Source: an uncultured Clostridia bacterium (GTDB taxonomy: Bacteria > Bacillota > Clostridia > Oscillospirales > Acutalibacteraceae). From it: DNA of 49,402 bases. The notes below the pieces were generated by a model that made no database searches, had not been told where the DNA came from, and worked only from the letters and a program-made list of their open reading frames with translations. Positions 26,946-37,574 of the stretch are shown here, piece by piece (the first letter of the stretch is position 1; each line of letters opens with the position of its first letter). Location: assembly GCA_947644325.1 (NCBI GenBank), contig CANRZD010000005.1:1-49402 (forward strand), given 5' to 3'. A program made the position numbers and the translations under genes.

Positions 26946-27673
26946 CATTTTTTTGCGATTTTACCCCTGTTTATGCCCAAAAGCTCCCGTATCACCTGGG
27001 CGGCCAGCAGCAGCCCCGCCGCCGCCGGGCCGTAAGAGATGGACCCCGGGGCCGGATGGCCCGTGTTCCCCTTGGTGTCCAGGGCGTGGTTCTCCCAGGG
27101 GGGCTCGGTGGAATAGACGGCCTTCACCCCGGTGATGCCAAGTCTCTTGAGCTCCCGCCGCATGACCCGGGCCAAAGGGCACACGCTGGTTTTTTCCACC
27201 TCCGCCACCCGGAAGGCCCCGGGGTCCAGCTTGTTGCCCGTGCCCATGCAGGTGATGACCGGCGTGCCCGCCCTTTTGCAGGCGGCGATCAGGGAAAGCT
27301 TCGAGGACACCGTGTCGATAGCGTCCACCACGTAGCTATAGCGGGAGAAGTCGAAGCCCGCCGTCTCCCCGGTAAAAAACAGGGGCAGCGCTGTCACTTT
27401 GCAGGCGGGGTTGATGTCCAGCACCCGCTCTTTGGCGGCCAGGGCCTTGTTTTTGCCCAGGGTGCTCTCCAGGGCCAAAAGCTGGCGGTTGCAGTTTGAG
27501 AGGCTGATCTCATCGGGGTCTATAATGTCCAAGGCCCCCACCCCGGCCCGGGCCAGGGTCTCTATCACATAGCCCCCCACGCCCCCGGCGCCGAAGACGG
27601 CCACCCGGGCCCCCTGGAGCTTCAAGAGCCCCTCCCGGCCGATAAGCTGCTCCTCCCGGCTAAAGCGTTCCAT
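26942..27673 (-). CDS. tcdA: tRNA threonylcarbamoyladenosine dehydratase (ThiF/E1-like)
   Basis: VAVFGAGGVGGYVIETLARAGVG, DAIDTVSSKLSLI, GTGNKLDPGAFRVAEVEKTSVCPLARVMRREL. Confidence 0.9.
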   Translation of the reverse strand: MERFSREEQLIGREGLLKLQGARVAVFGAGGVGGYVIETLARAGVGALDIIDPDEISLSNCNRQLLALESTLGKNKALAAKERVLDINPACKVTALPLFFTGETAGFDFSRYSYVVDAIDTVSSKLSLIAACKRAGTPVITCMGTGNKLDPGAFRVAEVEKTSVCPLARVMRRELKRLGITGVKAVYSTEPPWENHALDTKGNTGHPAPGSISYGPAAAGLLLAAQVIRELLGINRGKIAKKC

Positions 27674-28345
27674 GGCTTTTCCCCTCCTTTTGGGCGCTGG
27701 CGGCGCACAGGCCCCAGACCTCTTTGGCCCCGGCCCGGTACAGGGCCTCCGCGCACTGGCACAGGGTGGCCCCGGTGGTGACGATGTCGTCCATGAGAAG
27801 CCACGTCTTCCCCGCCGCTTCCTCCCCGGCCTCGTAGGCGTTTCTCACGTTCTCCAGCCGGTCCGCCCGGCCCAGGGAGTGCTGGCGCTTTGTCCTGCGC
27901 ACCTTCGTGAGAAGGGGCAGGCAGGAAAGCCCCAGGGCCCGGGCGGTCTTTTCCGCCAGCAGGCCGCTTTGGTCGTAGCCCCGTTTTCTGCGGTCTTTTT
28001 TATAGAGGGGCACAAAGGCCACGCCGTCGGCCTTCCCCGCAAAGCCCAGCGCCTCTCGGGCCGCCAGCCGCCCCAGCTGGCCGCAAAGGCCCTTCTGCCC
28101 CTGGAACTTGTACTTGTGCAGCGTCTCTCGGAACCCGCCCCGGTACTGCACCGGGGCCCGCACCGTCAGCACCCGGCCCGAGCGCTCCAGCTGGAACTGC
28201 CGGGGGGAGGCCGCGGGCACCTGGCCTATGCAGTCCTTACAGAAGAACTCCTCCGGCCCTACCACCCGGCCGCACCACAGGCACCGGGCGGGGAACAGCC
28301 AGAAGAGCAGGCACTCCCCCAGGCCGGGGGCCGTCACATCCCGGC

Positions 28346-28349
<4 letters not shown>
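27660..28349 (-). CDS. comF: ComF-family phosphoribosyltransferase-like protein
   Basis: Cys-rich N-terminus CLWCGRVV…FCKDC; RKRGYDQSGLLA; TWLLMDDIVTTGATL. Confidence 0.88.
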
Positions 28350-29518
<1,169 letters not shown>

Positions 29519-29644
29519 GGTTTTTCCTCCTTAAAGCCGCTGTTTTCTCTGCAAATTATAGCACGCCCCGGCCCGGGAATCAATATAAGCCCTTGATTTT
29601 CCCAGCCCGCCGTGCGATAATAGAGCGAAAGGAAGTGTGTGCCC

Positions 29645-30322
29645 ATGAAGCCCTATAAAGCCTGCCTCTTTGACCTGGACGGCACCCTAGCCGACACCCT
29701 CCATTCCATCGCCCATTTCGGAAACGGGACCCTCGGGGCCTTCGGCCTGCCTGCCATCCAGCCCATTGCCTACAAGCAGCTGGTGGGAAACGGCGCGGAC
29801 GTGCTCATGGACAGGATGCTCTCGGCGGTGGGGGCGGCCCTTACGGAGGAGGAAAAAAAGCGCTTTCGGGCCGAATACGACCGCCGGTACGAGGCGGACC
29901 CTATGGCCCTTGTGTGCGCCTACCCGGGGCTGCCCTATGTGCTCGCTGATTTGCATGAACAGGGCCTGCTTCTGGGGGTGCTCTCCAATAAGCCCGACAA
30001 CATGACCCGCGCCATCTCCCGGGCCCTTTATGGGGACATTCTCAGCCAGGTGCGGGGCCAAAGGGCCGGCTGCCCCAAAAAGCCCGACCCCGCCGTGCCC
30101 CTGGAGATGGCCGCCGCCTGGGGGATTTCCCCGGGGGAGATCCTCTACGTGGGGGACAGCGGCGTGGACATGGAAACCGGCAGGAACGCGGGCATGGACG
30201 CCTGCGGGGTGCTGTGGGGCTTTCGGGAGGAAAAAGAGCTGCGGGAGCACGGGGCCGTCTACCTGGCGGGGGACCCGGGGGAGCTCAAGCAGACGGCTTT
30301 AGGGAAGGGAGTGCGCATATGA
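29645..30322 (+). CDS. HAD-family hydrolase (phosphoglycolate phosphatase-like)
   Basis: CLFDLDGTLADT; LSNKPDN; YVGDSGVDMETGRNAGM. ATG at 29645. Confidence 0.9.
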   Translation: MKPYKACLFDLDGTLADTLHSIAHFGNGTLGAFGLPAIQPIAYKQLVGNGADVLMDRMLSAVGAALTEEEKKRFRAEYDRRYEADPMALVCAYPGLPYVLADLHEQGLLLGVLSNKPDNMTRAISRALYGDILSQVRGQRAGCPKKPDPAVPLEMAAAWGISPGEILYVGDSGVDMETGRNAGMDACGVLWGFREEKELREHGAVYLAGDPGELKQTALGKGVRI

Positions 30323-30645
30323 GCCAGTTTGGTTTTGAAGAAATGCAGGCCATACAGAAGGAACTGCAGGAAAAATACCTGGAAAAGTGGGGGGGCCTGA
30401 GCCCCAAAAAGGGCCGGGATTCCCTTTTATGGATGATGATAGAGGCCGGGGAGGCCGCGGACATCATCAAGAAGCAGGGGGACGCCCCCATTCTGGAGGA
30501 CCCGGAGACCCGCCGCCACTTTATAGAGGAAATGTGCGACGTGATGATGTATTTTAACGACGCGCTGCTGTGCTACTCCATCGCGCCGGAGGAGCTGGTG
30601 GAAGTTTATAAGGAAAAGCACCGGCGAAACATGAACCGCTGGTAA
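30319..30645 (+). CDS. MazG-like nucleotide pyrophosphohydrolase
   Basis: LLWMMIEAGEAADIIKK…EEMCDVMMYFND (ExxE…ExxD metal motif); ATGA overlap with the HAD gene. Confidence 0.8.
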   Translation: MSQFGFEEMQAIQKELQEKYLEKWGGLSPKKGRDSLLWMMIEAGEAADIIKKQGDAPILEDPETRRHFIEEMCDVMMYFNDALLCYSIAPEELVEVYKEKHRRNMNRW

Positions 30646-30765
30646 AGGATAAAGATTCAGAAAAGTGTTTGCTCCTTTTCACATGATTTTCACAATGGCA
30701 GGGGATAATAGGGTCACAGCAAGAGAAAAACCCCAGAATGAATTTTGTGAAAGGAGCGGTGGTTT

Positions 30766-32185
30766 ATGTATTCCCCGTATGACAGCCAGAACCATCAGAA
30801 CGAACAGACGAACCAGACCAGTCAAACCAGCCAGACCAGCCAGACCAGCCAGACCTATCAAACCAGCCAGGCGGAAAAGACGAACCCGCCTGTAAATACA
30901 CGGCCGGCCCAGAATTACTACCAGCAGCCCGTGCAGTACACCTGGGGCGCCGCCAGCCCTTATTATGCCGCCCAGCCTGCAGCCCAGCCCAAAAAAGAAA
31001 AGAAGAAAGGCGGGCGCTTCGCCCTGCGGCTGCTGTGCGCGGTGCTGTGCTGCGCGGTGGTATCCTTGGGTTCGGTGGGGGTCTTCGCCGGGCTCATACA
31101 AAGCGGCGTGGTGAATGTGGAGAGCCCCTCGGACTCGGAGACCACGGCGGCTTTCACCCTCTATAAGATGGACCCCCGCCAAGACCGCCGGGATGCTCAC
31201 CTCGCAGGAGGCGGCCCAGAAGCTCATCCCCTCGGTGGTGTGCGTGCAGAACTACCAGATCAATCAGCAGAGCATCTTCTTCGGTGGGCAGGAGTACACC
31301 CCCAGCGATTCCGGGGACGTTTCCCCGGCCGGGGAGGGCTCGGGCATCATCTTCTCCAAGGACGGGTACATCGTCACCAACCAGCACGTGATAAACGGCG
31401 CCACCAACATCAAGGTGGTCACCTATGACGGCATGTCTTACGAGGCCCAGCTCATCGGCGAGGACACCCAGACCGACCTGGCCGTGCTGAAGATAGAGAC
31501 GGAAGACGAGCTGACCCCCGCGGAGTTCGGGTCCTCAGAGGACCTGCAGGTGACGGACACGGTTTTAGCCATCGGCAACCCCGGCGGCATCCAGTTTAAC
31601 TCCAGCGTCACCGTGGGCTACGTGTCGGCCCTGAACCGCCAGATTACAAACAGCGACACGGGCTTCACTCTCGAGTGCATCCAGACCGACGCGGCCATAA
31701 ACCCTGGCAACTCCGGCGGCGCCCTGGTGGACCTGAAGGGCCACGTGGTGGGCATCAACTCCTCGAAGATCGTGGCAACAGGCTACGAAGGGCTGGGGTT
31801 TGCCATCCCCTCTGACACGGTGCAGCCCATTGTGTCGGACCTCATCCAGTACGGCTATGTGAAGGACCGGGCGGCCCTGGGTATTTCGGTGCAGTATGTG
31901 GATCGGATGCTGGCCATGTGGAACGGCGTGACCCCCGGCTGCTATGTGTACGACCTTATCACTGACAACGCCAAGAGCTCGGGCCTGCAGAAGGGCGACG
32001 TGATCGTAGCTATAGACGACACCTCCATCACCTCAGAGACCACGGTCTCCTCGTATCTCGCGGGGAAGAAGCCCGGCGAGACTGTCACCCTGACCGTTGA
32101 CCGGGCCCTCACCGGGGAATCCGGCCTGGAGATACAGCTGGTGCTGTCAGAGAACTCCGGCGTGTCCGTCAGCCGGCAGGAATAA
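30766..32185 (+). pseudogene. HtrA/DegP-like S1C serine protease with PDZ domain, split by a frameshift near 31173-31177
   Basis: Frame 1 encodes the Q/T/S-rich N-terminus and TM (FALRLLCAVLCCAVVSLGSVGVFAGLI). Frame 2 encodes the protease (VTNQHVI, TDLAVLKI, DAAINPGNSGGALVD) and PDZ. Removing one C from C5 at 31173-31177 joins them. Confidence 0.85.
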
Positions 32186-32228
32186 ACAACGCGTACAAGT
32201 TTTCTTTTTCATAAATCTCCTTTTTCAA

Positions 32229-32264
32229 GCAGAGGGCCCGGCGGCAGCGCCGGGCTCTTTGCCT
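32229..32264 (+). terminator. Intrinsic terminator downstream of the htrA-like gene
   Basis: GAGGGCCCGGCG-GCA-GCGCCGGGCTCTTTG. Confidence 0.55.
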
Positions 32265-32287
32265 GGGTAAGGGACAGGAGGATTTTT

Positions 32288-32779
32288 ATGCAAATGCTTT
32301 ACCGTATCGCCACAAAGGACGACCTGGAGCGCTTGTGGCAGAAAAACATCAAAAAGAACCCCAACGACCCTCGGTGGGCCCGCTGGCGGGAGGAGTACAT
32401 CAGCTATAACCAAAAGGGCATGGCTGTCACCTTCGCCGGGGTGTTGGAGGGCGAGCCCATTGGGGAGGTGACGCTGCTTCTGTCCCCTGCCTGCGGGGCC
32501 ATAGAGGGGCGGCTGGCCCTGGCGGACGGGCACAGCATCGGCAACGTAAACGCCCTGCGGGTGGAGAAAAAATGGCGGGGCCGGGGGTACTCCTCCGGGC
32601 TGGTGCGGGCCCTGGAGGACTACGCCCGGGCCCGGGGCCTTAAAGAGCTGACCATCGGCGTGGACGCCCCGGAGACACGCAATATTGCCATCTACCTGCA
32701 CTGGGGGTATGATAAGTTCGTCATGGCCCAGGAGGAGGACGGGGACTTGGTCTTATACTACAAAAAAAGTTTTGCCTAA
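32288..32779 (+). CDS. GNAT-family N-acetyltransferase
   Basis: NVNALRVEKKWRGRGYSSGLVRALEDYARARGLKELTIGVDAPETRNIAIYLHWGY. Confidence 0.88.
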   Translation: MQMLYRIATKDDLERLWQKNIKKNPNDPRWARWREEYISYNQKGMAVTFAGVLEGEPIGEVTLLLSPACGAIEGRLALADGHSIGNVNALRVEKKWRGRGYSSGLVRALEDYARARGLKELTIGVDAPETRNIAIYLHWGYDKFVMAQEEDGDLVLYYKKSFA

Positions 32780-32796
32780 AAATCATAGCACGGCCC

Positions 32797-32825
32797 TTGA
32801 CAAGCGGAAGGGGCCGTGCTATACT
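32797..32825 (+). promoter_or_regulatory. Promoter of the GntR-ABC cassette
   Basis: TTGACA-N17-TATACT; -35 enclosed by inverted repeat AGCACGGCCC/GGGCCGTGCT. Confidence 0.75.
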
Positions 32826-32842
32826 GGCATCATAGTTAATTA

Positions 32843-32864
32843 CTCAAGTGGTTAACCGCTTAAG
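32843..32864. promoter_or_regulatory. Candidate GntR/YtrA operator
   Basis: CTCAAGTGGTT/AACCGCTTAAG, a 22-bp palindrome with two mismatched pairs just downstream of the predicted TSS. Confidence 0.5.
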
Positions 32865-32878
32865 AAAGGAGGCAAGCT

Positions 32879-33277
32879 ATGCTCAAGGTGGATATGAACA
32901 GTGAGAAGCCTATCTTTATGCAGATTGCCGAAGCGCTGGAGGACGCCATCCTCTCCGGGGCCCTGCCCGAGGGGGGGCAGCTGCCCTCTATTACAGAGCT
33001 CTCCGTGCAGTACACCATCAACCCCGCCACGGCCTTAAAAGGCATCAACCGGCTGGTGGACCAGGGGGCTGCGTTCAAAAAGCGGGGTGTGGGCATGTTT
33101 GTGGCGGAGGGTGCCCGGGCCCAGCTGCGCAGGCAGCGCCAGGGGGAGTTCTCCCGCCGGTACGTGGCCGCTATTGTGGCCGAGGCCAGGCGCCTGGGGC
33201 TGAGCAAAGAGGAACTGATGGAACTGGTCGCGCTGGAGTTTGACAGCGCGGGAAAGGATGGAACACATGTCGATTGA
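32879..33277 (+). CDS. GntR-family (YtrA-like) regulator
   Basis: PIFMQIAEALEDAILSGALPEGGQLPSITELSVQYTINPATALKGINRLVDQG; followed by an ABC cassette. Confidence 0.9.
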   Translation: MLKVDMNSEKPIFMQIAEALEDAILSGALPEGGQLPSITELSVQYTINPATALKGINRLVDQGAAFKKRGVGMFVAEGARAQLRRQRQGEFSRRYVAAIVAEARRLGLSKEELMELVALEFDSAGKDGTHVD

Positions 33278-34118
33278 GATAAGGAATATCAGCAAGCGCT
33301 TCGGGGAGGTGCAGGCATTAAAGGATGTGAGCATCACCCTGGAGGAAAATAAGATCTACGGCCTCTTGGGGCGAAACGGGGCGGGGAAGTCCACCCTTCT
33401 GAACCTTCTGACCGGCCGCATCTTTGCCGACAGCGGCACCATCACCCTGGACGGGGAGCCCGCCTTGGAAAACGACCGGGCCCAGGGGAAGCTCTTTCTC
33501 ATGAGCGAGAGCACCCTCCACCCGGACTCTATGAAGGTGCGCAGCGCCTTCCGGTGGGCCGGGGCCTTCTACCCGGGCTTTGATTTAGACTACGCCATGG
33601 CCCTGGCGGGGGACTTCGGCCTTTCCACAGGGGCGAAGATCTCCGGGCTGTCTACGGGCTACCACTCTATTTTCAAGCTCATCCTGGCCCTTTCGGTAAA
33701 CGTGCCCTATGTGCTCTTAGACGAGCCCATACTGGGCCTGGACGCCAACCACCGGGAGCTTTTCTACAAGCGCCTCTTGGAAAAGTACGCGGAAAAGCCC
33801 TTTACGGTGGTGCTCTCCACCCATCTTATCGAAGAAGTGGCGTCTTTGGTGGAGGACGTCATCATCATCAAGGAGGGCCGGGTGCTGCGGCAGGAGAGCC
33901 GGGACAGCCTGCTCTCTCAGGGGTACATGGTCTCCGGCGGGGCCGCCGCGGTGGGCGCCTACCTGCAGGGCAAAGAAGTGCTGGGCGTGGACAGCCTGGG
34001 GGGCCTGCGCACCGCCTATATCCTGGGCAAGCCCGACAAGACCGCCCAAAGCGCCCAGGACCTGGAGTTTGCCCCCATGGACCTGCAGAAGCTGTTTATC
34101 CAGCTTACTAACCAGTAA
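33267..34118 (+). CDS. ABC transporter ATP-binding protein
   Basis: GLLGRNGAGKSTLLNLLTG; VLLDEPILGLDANHR; overlaps the gntR stop. ATG at 33267 (33258 also possible). Confidence 0.92.
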   Translation: MSIEIRNISKRFGEVQALKDVSITLEENKIYGLLGRNGAGKSTLLNLLTGRIFADSGTITLDGEPALENDRAQGKLFLMSESTLHPDSMKVRSAFRWAGAFYPGFDLDYAMALAGDFGLSTGAKISGLSTGYHSIFKLILALSVNVPYVLLDEPILGLDANHRELFYKRLLEKYAEKPFTVVLSTHLIEEVASLVEDVIIIKEGRVLRQESRDSLLSQGYMVSGGAAAVGAYLQGKEVLGVDSLGGLRTAYILGKPDKTAQSAQDLEFAPMDLQKLFIQLTNQ

Positions 34119-34130
34119 AGGAGCTGCCTT

Positions 34131-34910
34131 ATGAATATCCGTCATTCTTTCCGCTACCAGCTGCGCGACCAGGCGCCTGCCATTGGGGTCTTTTACGGCG
34201 TACTGGTGGGCATGATCATCTTAAACCTCATCTTCCTGCCCTTTGCCGGGCCAAACGCGAACCTGACCATCACCAGCGGCGGCATCACCGCCCCCACCGC
34301 GTTCTTCGCCTTCATCCTCTCCCTGTGCGCCTTCAAGGACAGCTTTCTCATGGGGATGCAGCACGGGGTCTCCCGCCGCAGTCACTTTGCGGCCCGCATA
34401 GGGGCCATGGGGGCGGTGTGCGCCATCCTGGCCGTGGCCGACGAGGTGTACACCCTGCTTATCGCCCTTTTGAGCGTCTTCTTCCCCAAGAGCTTCTTCG
34501 CCCACTCCCTCTACGAGATGTGCTATTGCAGCGATATGATTCAATCTGGCCGGGACTTTACCTACACGGTTAACACCACCGGCATAACGGTGCTGCTCTC
34601 CATCGTGTTCAGCTTCTTCCTGCTGCTGGCGGTGTGCGCCTTCGGGTATCTCATCACCGTGCTCAACTACCGGCTGAACAAGACCGGCAAGATCATCCTC
34701 TGGTGCGGCTGGCCCGGGCTGTTCATTGCGGGCAGCGCCTTTCTGGAAGCAAACCCCCAGCTGGCAAATTCCCTGGTGCCGGCCCTGATAGCCTTAGCGC
34801 GCCTGACCCTCTCGACCCTGCCCCGGCTGTGTGTCACGTGCCTGATGCTCACGGCGGTGTTCTCCGGGCTCACCTGGCTGCTCATGCGCCGGGCCTATGT
34901 GAAGAAATAA
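34131..34910 (+). CDS. ABC transporter permease (integral membrane protein)
   Basis: Several hydrophobic segments; directly follows the ATPase. Confidence 0.7.
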   Translation: MNIRHSFRYQLRDQAPAIGVFYGVLVGMIILNLIFLPFAGPNANLTITSGGITAPTAFFAFILSLCAFKDSFLMGMQHGVSRRSHFAARIGAMGAVCAILAVADEVYTLLIALLSVFFPKSFFAHSLYEMCYCSDMIQSGRDFTYTVNTTGITVLLSIVFSFFLLLAVCAFGYLITVLNYRLNKTGKIILWCGWPGLFIAGSAFLEANPQLANSLVPALIALARLTLSTLPRLCVTCLMLTAVFSGLTWLLMRRAYVKK

Positions 34911-35580
34911 GCCTTACCTCTACGGGCCCCCGGGCACACAGCGTGCCGGGGGCCGTTTGGCAGTCTACGGCCTCTATGCGCACGCCCTGTGCCTGGGCCT
35001 GCGCCAGGGCCTCGGCAAACTGGGGGTGGGTGCGTGTGTTGGGGGTGAAGTACCGCACGCCCTCCATCTGCACCACGAAAAGCACCATGGCACGGTAGCC
35101 TTCCCCGCAGGCGGCGCACAGCTCGCGCAGGTGCTTTACCCCACGCTGGGTGGGGGCGTCTGGGAAGAGCACCACCCCGTCCTCCTCCAGGGTGACGCCC
35201 TTTACCTCGATGAACCAGCGCTCCGCTCCGGCCTCGGCGTAAAAATCGAACCGGGAGGCCCCGTAGCGCTGCTCGGCCCGCAGAAAGGTGAGGCCGGGGA
35301 GAAGCCGGGGCAGGTACTCCGCCGCCACTTTATTGGGGGCCTGGCTATCCATATTGATAAGGCGCTCCCGCTTCTGCACGGCGATGAGGTCATACTTCGT
35401 CTTGCGCTTTGCCCCTGTTCCCTCCTCCAGCCAGACCCGGGCCCCGGGTGTGAGCAGCTCACGGCAGCGGCCGGTGTTCTTTACGTGGCAGACTTCCTCC
35501 CGCCCGCCCACCTCTACCCGGGCGATGAACCGGTTGGGCCGGGCGAGAAAGCGCCCCTCTATGACGTTCCCGTATTCCAT
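34882..35580 (-). CDS. sfsA: SfsA-family protein (DNA/RNA nuclease SfsA)
   Basis: EGRFLARPNRFIARV, VKNTGRCRELLTPGARVWLEEG, FIEVKGVTLEEDGVVLFPDAPTQRGVKHLREL. Confidence 0.94.
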   Translation of the reverse strand: MEYGNVIEGRFLARPNRFIARVEVGGREEVCHVKNTGRCRELLTPGARVWLEEGTGAKRKTKYDLIAVQKRERLINMDSQAPNKVAAEYLPRLLPGLTFLRAEQRYGASRFDFYAEAGAERWFIEVKGVTLEEDGVVLFPDAPTQRGVKHLRELCAACGEGYRAMVLFVVQMEGVRYFTPNTRTHPQFAEALAQAQAQGVRIEAVDCQTAPGTLCARGPVEVRLISSHRPGA

Positions 35581-35611
35581 TGCTTTCCCCTCCTTTTTCC
35601 CTATTATAGCA

Positions 35612-35645
35612 CAAAAACGGGCCCCCGTGGGAGCCCGCTTTTCTC
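35612..35645 (-). terminator. Terminator of the sigma/anti-sigma operon, abutting the sfsA -10
   Basis: Minus strand GCGGGCTCCCACGGGGGCCCGTTTTTG, then TGCTATAAT. Confidence 0.6.
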
Positions 35646-35646
35646 T

Positions 35647-36938
35647 TTAATAGTGGCCGATGGAGTCAAACATCTGGTCCTCCTCGATAACGCTTACAAT
35701 GGTCTCCTCCTCCCCGTCCAGCTCCACGATCTCGATGCGGTCCGGGAAGGGCATCTCCAGCCCCTCGTCCCTGCCGGGCACCCGGTCTGTGCCGCTGACG
35801 AAGGCCATAATAAACCACTTGTAGGCCAATTCCTTTTCGGTCGGATCCGGCGCCCTATACAAGGGGCTGCCCATATAGAAAAATGACCCGCCGTAGTCGT
35901 GGGAATAGAACGCATCTATGCTGCCGTTTTCATATTTCCGTTCATGACGGTCTTCTTCCTGCTTTTTTACCTGTATGGAGTCGATAAACTCACCGTCACG
36001 ATAGAAGCGCAGTTCAAAGTCCGGACTCTCTACATTGGTAAAAATCTGCACCGTGCTTTTCCAGCCATCGGTGTGGCCGAGTATTTTCAGCTCTCCTGCT
36101 TCGGTGACATAGTATTTTTCCATCTCATCGTGATATATGCCGTCAAGTTTGTAGGCACCCATGGCCCGCCCCACCTGTACGGTAAATTCTTTCTGAAAGT
36201 CCACAGGGATTTTTTCCGCCTTGTTCGCCATGGCGGGGCTGACGCCGTTTTCTTCCAGGATGCCATACAGGTTCTCCAGGGTCAGGGTAAAGTTCAGCTT
36301 CTCTCCCACCTTTGCTTTCTTCAACAAGGCGTATGAGCGCTTGAAGACAAGTTTGCCGGTTTCCGTGCCTTGCGTGTCGGTAGACGCAAAGGGGTCAGGG
36401 ACAAGCGGCTCAGTGCCATCCAAAAGCACAGAGAATCCATCCTCACCGGGGAAGCCGCCGGATGTACTCCAGCTTTCCCCATCCATTGTCCCATAGGACA
36501 CGATGCGTTCGTACTTTTTCGCCTCTTCCGGGTATTCGATCTCCCAGGTCAGGCAAAGCGATTTCCCGTCCGAGCTGGCGCTCGTTATATGCAGGTTGTA
36601 GCCGCCCTCCGCCTCCGCCGGAGTGCTCTGGCTGGAGGCGGGGGGGTCCTCCGGGGCCGCGCCGGGCAGGGTCTCGGGCACATAGCGGGAGAAGGTCATG
36701 GCAAGGGTCAGCAGACCTGCCGCCACCAGCCCCGCAGGGGCCAGGACAGGCGGCGGGGCGCGGCCTTGACTTCTTCCCACACGCCCTCTGTGTAAGCCCC
36801 GGGGCGGCCCGCGTAGGTGGCCGGGACCTCTCCGGGCAGCTCGGCGTACACCCGGCGCAGGCGGTTCTCTATGGCCTGGGGCACCGTCTCCAGCTCCAGC
36901 TCTTTGCGTATGCGCGCTTCGTTTCCTAAATGCTTCAT
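35647..36938 (-). pseudogene. Putative anti-sigma factor (membrane protein), split by a frameshift near 36745-36765
   Basis: MKHLGNEARIRKELELETVPQAIENRLRRVYAELPGEVP…GVWEEVKAAP in one frame; PPVLAPAGLVAAGLLTLAMTFSRYVPE… (TM and extracytoplasmic domain) in the other. Start overlaps the sigma-factor stop (ATGA). Confidence 0.65.
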
Positions 36939-37462
36939 GTACAGTCGCCCTCCTTACCCAGGTACACTTGTTTGAACCGTTTCCTTCCCCGCATGAGGCG
37001 GGTCTTCACCGTGCCCTCTTTTACGCCCAAGAGACTGGCTATTTCCCGTATCTTCAGCCCGTCCAGGTAAAAGAGGGTCAGCACCAGCCTGTCGTTCTCC
37101 GAAAGCTCCCCTAAGCTCCGGCGCACGTCCATGGCCCTGTCCACGTCAGCCCCCGGGGCCGGGGCCTCGGGCAGGGCGTCCAGGGGCACCAGGCGCCTTT
37201 GCTCCCGCAGGCGGTCGCAGCAGTGGCCTATGAGCACCCGGGTCAGCCAGGTCTTGAAGAATCTTGCCTCCCGCAGGGTGCACAGCTGAGAAAAGGCCGT
37301 CAGCACCGTCTCGCCGATGGCGTCCGCGGCGTCCTCCTCGTTGTGCAGTATGGCCAGGGCCACCCGGCTCATAGAGAGCTTCTGCCCCTCCATCAGGGCG
37401 ATGAAAGCCTCCCGGTCGCCTTTTTTGGCCTTTTTCACCAGCTTATGCAGGCTTTCCGCCAT
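36935..37462 (-). CDS. Sigma-70 family (ECF-type) RNA polymerase sigma factor
   Basis: DAADAIGETVLTAFSQLCTLREARFFKTWLTRVLIGHCCDRLR; LVLTLFYLDGLKIREIASLLGVKEGTVKTRLMRGRKRF. ATG at 37462. Confidence 0.9.
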   Translation of the reverse strand: MAESLHKLVKKAKKGDREAFIALMEGQKLSMSRVALAILHNEEDAADAIGETVLTAFSQLCTLREARFFKTWLTRVLIGHCCDRLREQRRLVPLDALPEAPAPGADVDRAMDVRRSLGELSENDRLVLTLFYLDGLKIREIASLLGVKEGTVKTRLMRGRKRFKQVYLGKEGDCT

Positions 37463-37529
37463 TTCACCATCCCCTTTCTTTTGGGTCTTTCTCTTATTAG
37501 ACGGAAAAGCCCCCCAAAAGGTTCGCGGC

Positions 37530-37563
37530 AAAAAGAAAAAAAGCGCGGCCCGAAAGCCACGCC
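37530..37563 (-). terminator. Terminator at the end of the flagellar/chemotaxis cluster
   Basis: GGCGTGGC-TTTCGG-GCCGCGC-TTTTTTTCTTTTT on the minus strand. Confidence 0.7.
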
Positions 37564-37574
37564 TTCTCATCCGT

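Noticed and set aside
26703-27135. Plus-strand ORFs opposite the lysine riboswitch
   Set aside because: Low-complexity shadow frames. The minus strand has a conserved riboswitch and promoter that explain the region.
30812-30870. Short direct repeats considered as a CRISPR-like array
   Set aside because: 9-bp repeats without spacers, in frame in a coding sequence; simple low-complexity coding repeat.
35900-36336. 145-aa plus-strand ORF with hydrophobic segments (35899..36336)
   Set aside because: Antisense to the anti-sigma extracytoplasmic domain; no RBS or family support.
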